From Aphanomyces cochlioides (lineage: Eukaryota > Oomycota > Saprolegniomycetes > Saprolegniales > Verrucalvaceae), in assembly GCA_019828595.1 (NCBI GenBank), contig JAHQRK010000087.1:1-31245 (forward strand): a stretch of 31,245 nt of DNA, in the 5' to 3' direction. Made by a program: the position numbers and the translations under genes. This document shows, piece after piece, positions 8,560-18,600 of this stretch (position 1 is the stretch's first letter; every line of letters starts with the position of its first letter). Below the pieces are notes generated by a model. The model saw nothing but the letters and a program-made list of their open reading frames with translations, did not search any database and had not been told where the DNA came from.

Positions 8560-11520
8560 CTCCCAGCATGAGTGTCTGAGTGTCGGGTTGGAACATCACT
8601 TGGTTGTCGAAGGTGGGGTCCAGGGAGCCAGCCTCATGGAATTCCAGGATCGTGGTCAAGACGTATCGCGACTTCTCGTCTTCGCCGGCATACAACGTTT
8701 CCATGATATTCCAAATCAAGAGGCCGAAGCTCGTGTCAAGCAATATGGCAGATAGCGATACGCCCGACAAACAGCGGGAGCCCAAATGAGAAGCCAGTGC
8801 AGTGACCGGGTACTTGGTAGAGGCCACGATCGCAGCATCACTGTTGTAGTACGTTGGAGCATGAATGGCCAAGAGAACTTCTGCCACAGCCAACACTTCT
8901 TCCAGGTCGCCGCGGTGGAGGGAAATCTCGTCGCCGTCAATGGTAGTATCGATGAAGTCGATGTTCTTGAATAGCTCGATGTTGCTGAAGATGGCTTGAA
9001 CGTGCTCGCGGGTCATACGCACACCCCACGTCAATGAGTACAGCTGGGAGAACGGTTTGTCTCCACCCAAGTCGCTCGAAGCCACCGATGGAGGAGGCGT
9101 TGTCTCACAAAGTACTCAAAGCATGCACGGTCTTCATCAAAAAGTCGGTGCAGTTGCAAGCCAAATTCAATCGGGGAACGCTCGAGATGGCTACACAGCA
9201 TGTCGACGCGGCCGTCGTTGATGAGTTGGGCAAGGTTGAACGAGCTGTTGGTCACTGCATCTTCGACTTGGGTTGAGAGATGCAATGGAACTTTGGCTGT
9301 CTTGGTGTCGAGGTCTTGTAGTTCGGCGAGAATTTCGTCAAGAGACATTTCTATGCGCTTGGGAACGCCATCTTGGATCTTGGTGCCGCCGACAAATTGA
9401 CCGGACGTAGGGAGGTGGGGAGGGTCATCCGAGACGTCCAGCTTGGGTACAATCGTTGAGATCTTGTAATCGCCAAACTGAGCAACGTGTTCCTCGGGGT
9501 TGACACACACACGTTCGTCGAGGGCTTCAAACATGTTGGGCGAAATCCAAGAGCGGCCATGCTCGGGGGAATCCACTTGCTGTTGCGTCTTCTTGCGCTT
9601 GCCTCTCGACGCCTTGACGCCAGTCCACTGCGGAGGGTTGGCTTGCGCAGTTTTCCGACGTTTTGGCGCCTTGGGAGTCGAAGAAGGCGGGTTGGTTGGG
9701 CTGGGAGCTGGCTTGTTCAATCCATATTGGCGGGACGTTGCATCAAGGTCCAAACGAACCAAGTTCTTGTCACGAAAATACCACCCTTGACCGTACACGC
9801 GGAGACAACGGCCCTTGAAAAGAATTTCTTCGACGAGACGGCTGTCGCGCTGTATGGTCGTTGGTACGGAGGTTCCTTCAAAGTAAAGGCGGTACCGAGA
9901 GCTCGCCATACCGCTTGAAGAGGAAACGTTGGGGTAGGAGCCCCACAGGAAGCGTGGCTCCAACTTGGTCATGACGTCGAAGATCAGGCGCTCTTCGTCT
10001 TGATCTTGAAGGCCTTGAGGGATGTCCATGAAAAATCCGCCGAGGACGTGCGGAACGTTCATCGTGAAGTGTTGGGACGAGCCATCTCGAGCGACTTGAA
10101 TCTTAAACGCGATGCCTCGCAGCTTCGTCATCGCTTCGTGAGAGGCAACACCCCACTTGAGCATGCGGTTCGGGATGTCCTTCTCGCATCTCACAATGTC
10201 AGCAATCGCAGTGTCGAGGCCGAGGGCTTGGTTGTCGAAAAGGATCGATGCCATGGCAGCTGAAACATCGATGGTCTTCGTGTGTGCACCCGTGGGCATC
10301 TGCAACCAGCCGACGATGCCGCGCGCCGAGTGCTTCTGGATCGGGAGGGTGTCTTCAAACGTGAGGGTTCCAGCAGCACGCTTGCGAAGGAGGGGTTCGA
10401 GTTCCTCCATCGTGGGCTGGTAAGGAGCAACGTCCTTGGTCTTGATGGCCTTGGCAGACTGAGACCGCTGTTGCGCTTGGAAGGCCCATACGTCGTTGGG
10501 GGCCTGGCGGTTGTTGGGTTGGCCACGGCCAGGTGTCTGGGCTCCGCCAGATTGAGAAATGTTTTCCAAATGCGATCCGGGTGAAGCCTGAGACGATGGC
10601 TGGCGGACTGAGTGAGAGTCCGAGTCGTGCGTCAGACCAACACTCAAGCGTGCGTCAGAGGCTTGGTCTTGTCCGGACCCTGTCCCATGGTGGACAGAGT
10701 CACACGTTTGACCTTCACTCGCGTTGGACTTCGAGAAGCTTCCATGGGTGACTTGGTCTTGAGTATTCCCATGACCAACACTGGCCACAGGGTTGTTCGC
10801 GATTGTTCCAGATCTTGCCCGATGATTCTTCGAGAAGAGACCATCACTCATGGAGCGACTAGTCTCGATGGGATCTTGACCTGTCGCCAGAGTGGACTTG
10901 TCGCTCGGGGGATTCTTCGAGAAGGGACCTTCACTCAGGGATGGACTGTTCTCGAATCTTCCTTGACCTGTCGTCATGTTGACGTCGGTGCTTGAGCGAG
11001 TCTTCGAGAAGCCACTATCACTCGTCGAGAGAACATTCTCGAAAGGAACAGAACCCAACGGAGTCTTGCCAGGCAAGCCACCATCACTCACGATGGACGT
11101 GGTTGATGGAGATTCTTCGGGCAAGGTCGTTGACGTCATGAGCACATCTTCCGAGGTTGGAACGCCGTCTTGCCAGGCTTCGTCGCAAGTGTCAGAGGTC
11201 GTTGGATCATTCGCGGGATCGCAAGCCTTCGTCGAGCGAGTCACAGGCAAGGGTTCAAAACGGCGCGGTTTCGAAGGGGTTGCACGTTGACGTGGAAACG
11301 GAACGCGCGTTGGAGTAGGGAGCGGATTCGTAGACGCGTCATGATGCGAAGCGTTGGAAGCATCGTCGACGTCCTCTTCCAACGACGACGCCATGTCGGT
11401 ATCGCTTGGGGATGGGTCAGCAACGACGATGACGTCCATATCGCTGGGGCTGGACGCCGAGGGAGAGAACGCGGAGGAGCAAGATGGGGCACGAGGGTTG
11501 GTCGAGCGGGTAGCAACCAT
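8522..11520 (-). pseudogene. LINE B1 ORF1, family not recognised (one frameshift)
   Basis: This is the first ORF of the element, expected by position to encode the RNA-binding partner of ORF2. I chose ATG at 11520 (MVATRSTNPRAP) because it aligns with MATTRSSS of family A ORF1; an ATG 42 nt upstream falls in the conserved 5' UTR. Residues 1-330 are rich in Ser, Thr and Asp and include degenerate tandem repeats of about 29 residues around FSKN/FSKT (residues 148-265). A conserved core follows from DVWAFQAQQRSQSAK, with LPIQKHS, LWGSYPNVSSSSG, YRLYFEG and GRCLRVYGQGWYF. A Lys/Arg-rich linker and a helical C-terminal region (LDEILAELQDLD onward) come next. One C is missing near 9068, shifting the frame. 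Corrected length is about 999 residues. I recognise no named domain. Confidence 0.8.
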
Positions 11521-11574
11521 ATTGTCAGATAGCGTAGAGTGGTACTGCGGGGTAGCTGGCAAATTGGAAACTAT
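11521..11574 (-). promoter_or_regulatory. LINE B1 5' UTR with shared 5' motif
   Basis: This short leader of about 54 nt begins near GTTTCCAATTTGCCAGCTAC (11552-11571 on the minus strand), which is also found at the same place in A2 and B2. I infer it is part of the promoter or RNA 5' end; no other promoter element is evident. Confidence 0.55.
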
Positions 11575-11589
11575 ATCCTCTATAGCTCA
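11575..11589 (+). repeat. target-site duplication between B1 and A3
   Basis: A third perfect copy of ATCCTCTATAGCTCA. It serves at once as the 5'-side duplication of B1 and the 3'-side duplication of the A3 fragment, showing two insertions stacked at one tRNA. Confidence 0.9.
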
Positions 11590-12025
11590 ATGTCAATGGG
11601 GAGTCTATTTGTAGTTAATGTAAACTACAAACTAATATTGCCCGAAGGCTCATCCCATTTCCAACTGCTAGGCTGAATTGGAAATCAATTTGGCTTTTCG
11701 TTTTCTTGATTCGCTGCGACGTTGGGACTTCGATTTCTTCGGTGTTTGTAAGCTAACACGGCGAATATGTCGGATAAAACTGACTCTTGGCATCTGACCC
11801 AGGGGGTATACATTTTCATTGTCTTGGATCATACATAGACTTCGGTCTATGCAGCGCTTGTATCGCTTGGCGAGGACCCAGCAATGGGATGTTGAATCAG
11901 TGACAGAAACAACCAAGAATTCTCCGTCAGGCTCATCCAATATCGCTCTACAGATATCACGAATTGGATCACCCACCGATTGCTTGAGCAGTTGACGGGA
12001 GAATATGGCGTCGTTGTAGTGGAAT
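11590..12025 (-). mobile_element. LINE family A, copy A3 (5'-truncated, about 436 bp)
   Basis: In minus-strand sense this equals the last 436 nt of family A (20855-21290): the ORF3 tail and the full 3' UTR. It is flanked by ATCCTCTATAGCTCA at 11575-11589 and 12026-12040, so it is an independent insertion with typical LINE 5' truncation. The truncation point (ATTCCACTACAACG) meets the target at a short GGAAT microhomology. It is wedged between full-length B1 and the tRNA body. Confidence 0.92.
11668..12025 (-). pseudogene. LINE A3 ORF3 remnant (C-terminal part)
   Basis: This fragment keeps the last 118 or so codons of ORF3, from HYNDAIFSRQLLKQ to the stop. It includes the candidate catalytic His (TSHCWVL) and Asp (IQDNE) and the basic tail, but the Cys-bearing half and the chromodomain-like region are gone. 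Confidence 0.85.
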
Positions 12026-12040
12026 ATCCTCTATAGCTCA
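12026..12040 (+). repeat. target-site duplication overlapping tRNA-Asn 5' end
   Basis: ATCCTCTATAGCTCA is the 5'-side duplication of A3 and at the same time bases -1 to 14 of the tRNA gene at 12027-12099. Confidence 0.9.
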
Positions 12041-12099
12041 GTTGGTAGAGCGTACGGCTGTTAACCGTAAGGTCGCAGGTTCGAACCCTGCTGGAGGAG
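12027..12099 (+). tRNA. tRNA-Asn(GTT)
   Basis: This is an intact 73-nt cloverleaf. The acceptor TCCTCTA pairs with TGGAGGA (one T-G pair) with discriminator G. The D arm is GCTC/GAGC with loop AGTTGGTA, the anticodon stem TACGG/CCGTA with loop CTGTTAA (anticodon GTT), and the T arm GCAGG/CCTGC with loop TTCGAAC. A box (TAGCTCAGTTGG) and B box (GGTTCGAACCC) are complete. Its native upstream flank is replaced by the A3 fragment, then B1, but the internal promoter is untouched. There is no intron. It is identical to 22188-22260. Confidence 0.96.
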
Positions 12100-12102
12100 T
12101 TC

Positions 12103-12115
12103 TTTTCTCTCTTTT
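12103..12115 (+). terminator. Pol III T-run terminators of tRNA-Asn
   Basis: Two TTTT runs (12103-12106 and 12112-12115) begin 4 and 13 nt after the tRNA 3' end, typical of RNA polymerase III termination. Confidence 0.8.
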
Positions 12116-13068
12116 GCATATCCCTTCCAACTTATCGACGTGATCGCAACAAACACATCCAACTCGCAATAGCTTTCACATCAAGTCTATAGAATGAGTA
12201 GCTTCTGACATCTTTGATTAAGACGCGAGGAAAGAATGGACACGTTTTATTCTGCTGTGCACCTTTTAATGATATCATTTGTCGTGTTTGTAAATATCTC
12301 AATACTGTAATTGAGACTATCTTCACAACTATTTCAAGTCTGTGTCATTTCTGCTTTGTTGGCGCTGTCAGTCGACAAGCCAAGAAACGATTCACACAGA
12401 TGCATAACAGCAATATCACACACATATGCGACAGAACTTTCTCCAGAATATGTTTGGCAGCAAGCTGCATAAAATGGTAGGAATGTTACGATTGTGGTCT
12501 TGAGATGCGGTATATGGATTGATTTCGATCGATGTTAACGTCGTGAAAATATGTCCATGTATACCACCGAAATTTGACACAGTCCACATTGGAGACGATC
12601 ACATTCTATGCAAAGAACAAGGTAATGGAGTGAGTACATCCATGTGCTATGATATTTCAAACCAAGTCAATGGAATACTTGTCTCTAGGTCGCTCTTGAC
12701 GACCGTGATCCGTTGTCTAAGATATCAGTTGACAAAGTCAAAAAGACACCATATGTAGTGATCTCTCCTCAAGTCCAATACAAGCCAAGTTAGCGTGGCG
12801 CAAACATTTTGTTGCTGCCAGAGAATGGCTCATTTGCAGGTTTTCCCTCATGTATTTCTCTGCAATGACTTGCGCACCTTAGTCGTATGAGCAGCAACTC
12901 TGAGGCCATTCCACATCATATTGAAGCAACAAAGGACTGGTATTTGGCATCGGCGCCTGACATAGTCTTCTTACTTTACCTATATGTTGATACGCGAAGA
13001 AGACATGCCGTTGGAGAAATTACACGTCAGTATCTTCGTATTGGCTCTGTATCAAGTTACTGATATGC

Positions 13069-13073
13069 AAAAA
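13069..13073 (-). terminator. Pol III T-run downstream of minus-strand tRNA
   Basis: A TTTTT run on the minus strand lies about 13 nt past the 3' end of the tRNA at 13087-13161, in the same context as the terminators of the intact copies. Confidence 0.6.
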
Positions 13074-13086
13074 GAGAGAAAGTAAT

Positions 13087-13161
13087 CTCCGCAAGCAGGG
13101 GTTCGAACCTGCGACGCTACGGTTAACAGCCGTAATGCTCTACCAACTGAGCTATAGAGGA
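13087..13161 (-). pseudogene. tRNA-Asn(GTT)-like, degenerate
   Basis: The 5' half matches the intact gene (acceptor TCCTCTA, A box, D arm), and the anticodon loop CTGTTAA (GTT) is kept. Differences follow: an extra base between the D and anticodon stems, CGTAGCGTC for CGTAAGGTC, an extra C in the T stem, and a 3' acceptor strand TTGCGGA that mispairs at two positions. It is either a decayed gene or a real gene with consensus errors, since the neighbouring spacer is also indel-rich. Element A2 begins one base upstream of its 5' end. Confidence 0.7.
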
Positions 13162-13162
13162 T
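13148..13162 (-). repeat. target-site duplication, 5' side of A2
   Basis: TGAGCTATAGAGGAT on the plus strand, repeated exactly at 21291-21305. It contains the first 14 bases of the minus-strand tRNA plus one base. Confidence 0.92.
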
Positions 13163-13218
13163 GAAAGTTTCCAATTTGCCAGCTACCTTGGACTACCACC
13201 TGTCCGTAAACTGACAAC
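13163..13218 (+). promoter_or_regulatory. LINE A2 5' UTR with shared 5' motif
   Basis: The 56-nt leader contains GTTTCCAATTTGCCAGCTAC at 13167-13186, identical to the 5' ends of B1 and B2, whereas the rest of the leader differs. This suggests selection on the 5' terminus for promoter or RNA-end function (inference). Confidence 0.55.
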
Positions 13219-15680
13219 ATGGCGACTACCCGCTCTTCCAGCCGTGCTCATGCACACAAGCCCTCAGCTTTTTCTGCCTCTCCCTTTCGCAATACCTCGG
13301 ACGCTTCTAGTATCATGGAGGTGATTGTTGACGATGATGATGACGATGAACCTGACTCAATCATCGACAAAACTCCGCCTGCTGCTCAACCGCCCATACG
13401 TCTTGCTACACTCGGTGGTCGCGTGCCATTACCAAGCGCTCGTACCAGCGACAAAACTGTCAACAAGGATAATGTTTCTCCGATGCCTGATGAAGACATA
13501 GAGGATATCTCCAACAACAACCAACCACATACCCCACCGATTACTCAAGCCACTGAGCTGGAGCCGCGCTCTGAAGACCAATCGATTCGCGACACCAATG
13601 TTGATGTGGAAATGGAGCCTGAAGCTCAAATCGATGCCTCGCCTCCTGCTACAACACGCTCCGTGCCAATACCACCCGAGTCGAACACCTCGACCAAAAA
13701 GCCAAACGAATGCGTGTGGGAATTCCAAGCCAAGCAGAGAGCTAAATCTGCCAAGGCTCAGCGGAACAGTGACGTCGGCCATTATCGACCAACTATGGCC
13801 GAGCTGGCGTCCTTGTTGCAAAAACGCGCGACAGGATCTCTCGTTTGACGACACTTTGCCCATCCAAAAACATTCCCCAGAGATGTTGTTGGCTGGCTAC
13901 AAATGTCCACTGGCCAATACACCAAATACATCGACATCTCCAAGGCAATGACATCTCTATTGTTTGACAACCAAGCGCTTGATTTGGACGATGCATTTGT
14001 CGATGTCATCAAGTGCGAGAAAGATGTCTCCAATCGTCTTCTCAAGTGGGGCATAGCCTCTGAAGATGCTCTTAAAAAGCTGCGTGGGGTATCTCTCAAG
14101 ATCCAAGTGGCAAAGGATGGCAGCTCTCAGAGATTTGTCATGACTGAGCCCCATATACTTGATGGATATTTCATCGATATCCCATCTGGTCTCCAAGGAC
14201 AGGATGAAGAACGTCTCATGTTCAGCATCATGTCAAAGCTTGAGCCGCGCTTTTGTGGGGCTCATACTCCACAGTTTCCTCGACGACTGGCTTGGCTAGC
14301 TCTCGTTATCGCTTGTATTTTGAAGGGACAGCTATACCCGAATCTATGCACAATGACGGTCGATCAATTGAAGAATTCATTTTCAAGGGTCGGTGCCTCC
14401 GCGTGTTTGGTCAAGGATGGTTTTACCGTGACAAGAAGCTCGCGCGCCTTGACCTCGATGTAATCGCCACCCAACATGGACTTCACGCAACCCCTCACCG
14501 CCCACGGGGAGACGCCGCTGTCTCGACATCCACTGCCAAACGGCAGAAAACGACCCGAGACAGCAACAAGGAATGGACTGAAGTTCAAACTACAGGCAAA
14601 AGAAAGAAAACCCCAATCTCCGCTGGCTCAATCCCAGCTCCTGATCGTCCTTGGATCTCCCCGAACATGTTTGCGGCTCTGGACGAACGCGCTAATGTTG
14701 AGCCCGAGGAACACGAAACGACAGTTGGCAACACCACTGTCAAAGTAATTGTTCCAAAGCTGACACTCAAATCTGGTGACAAGGTGCACGTTGCCGCTGA
14801 AGAGTTCATTAGCGGGATCAAACCCCACGAGGGCTCAATCCAAAGGTTTGAGAAGTCTCTCGATGCCATACTTGCCGAGCTCAACGACCTTGACACCAAG
14901 GCTCAAAACGCACCACAACATATCCCGGCCCAAGTTAAGGAAGCGTTAGCGCACGATTCCTTCAACTTATTGAAATTGATTACGGACGGGCGTGTTGACA
15001 CGATCTGCATCCATCTAGAACGTGCGCCAATCGAATTTGGACTGCAACTGCACCAAATTTTTGTCTCCAATCGTGACAGCTTCGAATACTTTGTTCGTCT
15101 TCGACTGCTTAATCGTTGGCTAAGAGCGTCTGGTGGTGGCACAAAATCTTTTGGTCAGCTCTACGAGGCAACATTCGGCACTCCAATCACTCACGACCAC
15201 GTGATCTCGGTGTTCAGTGACCAGAAGATGGTCAACAACCTCCCACTCATCGAGGCAATCATCACCGATGATGACATCGTCCTCAACAGAGTTGAAGTCG
15301 AAGAAGTGCTGGCCATTGCAGAAGTATTGATGGCAGTTCATGCTCCACTATATTTCAATAGCGATGCGGCAATTTTGGCCTCAACAAAAAGTCCAGTGAC
15401 AGCGTTACCCTCTCGCCTTGGTAAACGCAGTCTATCCTCCGAAACGCTCATGTCACTCCTGATGTACACCGACCTTGGCCTCCACATATGGAACAGAATG
15501 GAATTCATGTACACTGGCGACGGAGAATCGATGTGTCACATCATGACAAAAATCCTTCAACTACACGAAAGCAACGATTTGGATATCACTCTCCACAATC
15601 AAGTCATGTTTCACCCAAGCGAACCTACTTTAATTCACGGCGACCTAGCGGATCTCACAACGATCGCTTCCCGTGGCTAA
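13219..15680 (+). pseudogene. LINE A2 ORF1, family not recognised (three indels)
   Basis: It is homologous to family B ORF1 from the conserved core onward (CVWEFQAKQRAKSAKAQ, LPIQKHS, YRLYFEGTAIP, GRCLRVFGQGWFYRDKKLARLDLD, then LDAILAELNDLDTKAQ to the C terminus). The N-terminal 150 or so residues are acidic and Pro/Ser-rich, with a DDDDDDEPD stretch, and lack the FSKN repeats of family B. Relative to B ORF1 there is a 2-nt loss near 13848 and 1-nt losses near 13880 and 14254 (T run before GTGGGGCTC). Corrected length would be about 821 residues. Its stop at 15678-15680 lies inside the start of ORF2. No named domain is recognised. Confidence 0.82.
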
Positions 15681-18600
15681 AGTGGTCGCGGCTGGTCATT
15701 TTGTCAAGCTCCCCATACTTGAAGTGACGACGAGCAACCTCAATGGGCTGAAAGAAAACGGACATCTTGTTGCACGGCGTCTTCGGAAACCGACACAAGC
15801 TGTTCTCTTTCAAGAAACGAAACTCAACAACGCAAAACATCTTGACACTTTCCACACTCACCTCGACAACGAAGTGGGTGTTAGCAAGTACAAACTTTTT
15901 ACCAACGACTTACGAACAACCCGCACGGACAATTTGAACAACCGTCGATGTGGCGTTGCATCATACTTTCACGAATCGATGCCTGGATTCTCAAGCCTGG
16001 TGCACTTATCACAACACGATATCCCTGGCCGTTATATTGTGATCAAAACGTACTGGGATGAAACCCCAGTCTACATCCACAACATCTACGCGCCAGTTAC
16101 CCCTCAACATCGGGCTAGTTTCTTTGACAGTCTCCCTCGCGCTTTTGAAGCTAACAGTGTACACCTGGTTGGGGGAGATTTTAACCTTCCTGTCAACGAA
16201 CACCTCGATGCTTCCAAACCACGGCAAGATCACACCTTTGGAAAAGTCGAATGTCTTGCCTGGCTGTCACAACTAGGAGTCATCGACGCGTGGCGCCTAC
16301 ACCACCCTCACGAAAGACTGGCAAGCGGTCCAGGACGAAGCAATCGTCTGGACTACTGGTTCATTGACCAAGATTTAGTTGCCCAATCCTACCAAAGCTC
16401 AAAATATGCCACTAACAGCTTTGCCGGAGATCACTTGGAGCACACTGTCGTTCTCTCTACAAGTCATACACCCACGACCCGTGGCTACTGGAGGCTGCCG
16501 AGAGAGCTACTCAAAGACCCGCTCGTCATCAAAGCCATACGAGAAGAGGCATCACACCTCCTCTCTGAGATGCGTGCGGACGAATCGACAAACATGGGAG
16601 CCGTCTGGTATGGGTGGCTTAAGCGAATCAAACGACGTTTACAACAATGTCATCGCCACCACCTCCAATCCATGCAACACGAGCTCAAAAGCCTAAAACT
16701 GAGACATATATCTGCACAACGATCATACGAAGCTGGCTTGCTCGACGAGGCTGCCGTTGATGCTACTCGGTTGGCGCTGGAAAACGCAAGAATCGAATAT
16801 CGCCAATACCGCATGGATCAGCAATTCGATTTTCATGCAAATGTCAACGAACGCGGTACGAGCCACTTCTTTCGAAGGCCACAAGGACTCAAGGTTCCTA
16901 TCACGACGGTCAACGTCGATGGCATTCCCGTGTCTGATCCTACCACTATCAAAGAGAGATTCACTGCCCATTGGAAGGCAATAATGACTACCACTCGTGG
17001 CGAACAACCTCGGCTAAACCGGGCGAGGCGGAGGGCTGTCATACGGTTTATCTCCCGCAAACTCAATGATGAGCAACGCGAGGAGCTAGACAGACCTATC
17101 ACAGCAGCCGAGCTGTGTAGTGCTCTCAAGACAATGAGTCCAAACAAGTCTCCTGGTCCTGATGGATGGCCAGCGGCCTTCTTCCAAGTAGCACCCGAGG
17201 CTTTCTCCGAAATCCTGGTCAGGGTCTTCAACTACCAACTTCACCACCACGGTAAACTACTCCTTCAACAAAGGCGTAGTGCTGTGGCTCTGCTCTTCAA
17301 AGCTGGTGATCGAGGCGATCCTGGAAACTACCGACCTATTGCACTCATGTCAGTGGAGGTGAAGATACTATCCAGTGCCCTCGCTTATCGCCTGGCTACA
17401 GTAGCTCCTCATCTCATTCACCCAAGTCAAGCTGGCTTTGTCCCAGGACGACGGCTGCATGACCACGTCCTGCTTGTGCAAACTTTGCAAACGTTTTGCA
17501 CCAACGAAGATCACGACTACTATGCAACATTCCTTGACTTTTCGAAAGCGTACGACATGGTGGATCGAGAATTCATGCTTGATGTGCTGAGAGAAGTCAA
17601 CACTGGTGATGGTTTCATTGCGTGGGTAGCTCTTTTGTACGACTCACCTTTGGTCCAGATCATCTTCAATGGCGAGCTTGGCCCTAAGATCCGACCTACC
17701 CGAGGCGTCAAACAAGGCTGTCCTTTATCATGCCTACTGTTCGTCCTATACCTAGAACCTCTTGGTGAGATGCTCCGAGCGTCCCCACATCTTGGAATCG
17801 CTCTCCCCACGACTCAGTTATTACGAGTATATTCTTTGCCGACGACTCGACGTTGTTATAAAACTCGCTGCAATCTGCTGTGGAGCAAATGGCAATTGTG
17901 GAAGAGTTTTGCACGGCTTCAGGGGCCCGTCTGAATCGTTCCAAGTGCATGACCTTGGTTCTCAACGACCATCTCGATCAAGAAGACATCGAAGCAGATG
18001 GTTTGCTCAATATCGTACCAACTGGTCAGTGTACGAAATATCTTGGTATTCTCTTTGGCCATCGACTTTCGGCTGACTCCCAACTTCAAAAACTCAACGA
18101 CAAATTCATCTCGTCCTTTCAACTATGGGGTAAACGAGCAAGGACATTGCAGGGCCGAAAGCTTATTGCCTCCACGATGTTGCTATCTATGTTGTGGCAT
18201 GTAACAGCCGTTGTACCTGTGCCTCCTGCTATGGTCGTTACGTGGCAACAAATGTTAAACAAGTTCATACTTTGCCGCAAGACCCAGCTCGATGAGAGTT
18301 ACCGTCCCTCAATCCATAGAAGGTGACAGTACGACAGGCCTTTAGGCTTGGGAATCCCCCACATTGCATCGAGGCTGCGAACATAACGCCTTCTTCGTTT
18401 ACAGCTCTTTATGTCTGCCGATTCTCCTGGTGAAATCCTGGTGTGGAAGAAACTTGTACAGCGACAATTTAGCCGCACAATACATCAGTTATTCCGAGAC
18501 AGTCACCCATTCGATTTTCTTTCATACTACCCAAATGCAAGCTCCAAGTGGCTTTTGCTTCGCGAGCTCCATCCACTGTGGCTTGATACTTGGAAACATT

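Larger units (their letters stand above)
4249..11574 (-). mobile_element. LINE family B, copy B1 (full length)
   Basis: This is a full-length non-LTR retrotransposon of about 7326 bp on the minus strand. It has a short 5' UTR, ORF1, ORF2 overlapping ORF1, and a 157-nt 3' UTR without poly(A). ATCCTCTATAGCTCA duplications lie at 4234-4248 and 11575-11589. It is inserted antisense to tRNA-Asn, with its 3' end joined after tRNA base A14. One single-base frameshift interrupts each ORF, at sites where copy B2 is intact. It is nearly identical to B2 except that B2 lacks 266 bp of ORF1. Unlike family A it has no third ORF. Confidence 0.92.
12100..13086. repeat. convergent intergenic spacer S1, copy 1
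   Basis: This spacer of about 987 bp lies between the 3' ends of two tRNA-Asn genes facing each other. Bases 12100-12760 are nearly identical to 22261-22920. From about 12760 to the right end the two copies differ by many 1-6 nt indels. Its two ends are inverted copies of the tRNA 3' flank (TTCTTTTCTCTCTTTTGCAT). An 88-codon frame at 12214-12480 is kept in both copies, but so is the surrounding DNA, so this does not show coding. No gene is supported. Confidence 0.8.

Noticed and set aside
12027..12099. A tRNA gene disrupted by retrotransposon insertion
   Set aside because: The target duplication restores bases 1-14, so the full cloverleaf with A and B boxes is present.
12214..12480. 88-codon ORF conserved in both S1 spacer copies
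   Set aside because: The whole spacer is conserved at nucleotide level, the composition is not protein-like and no domain is visible.
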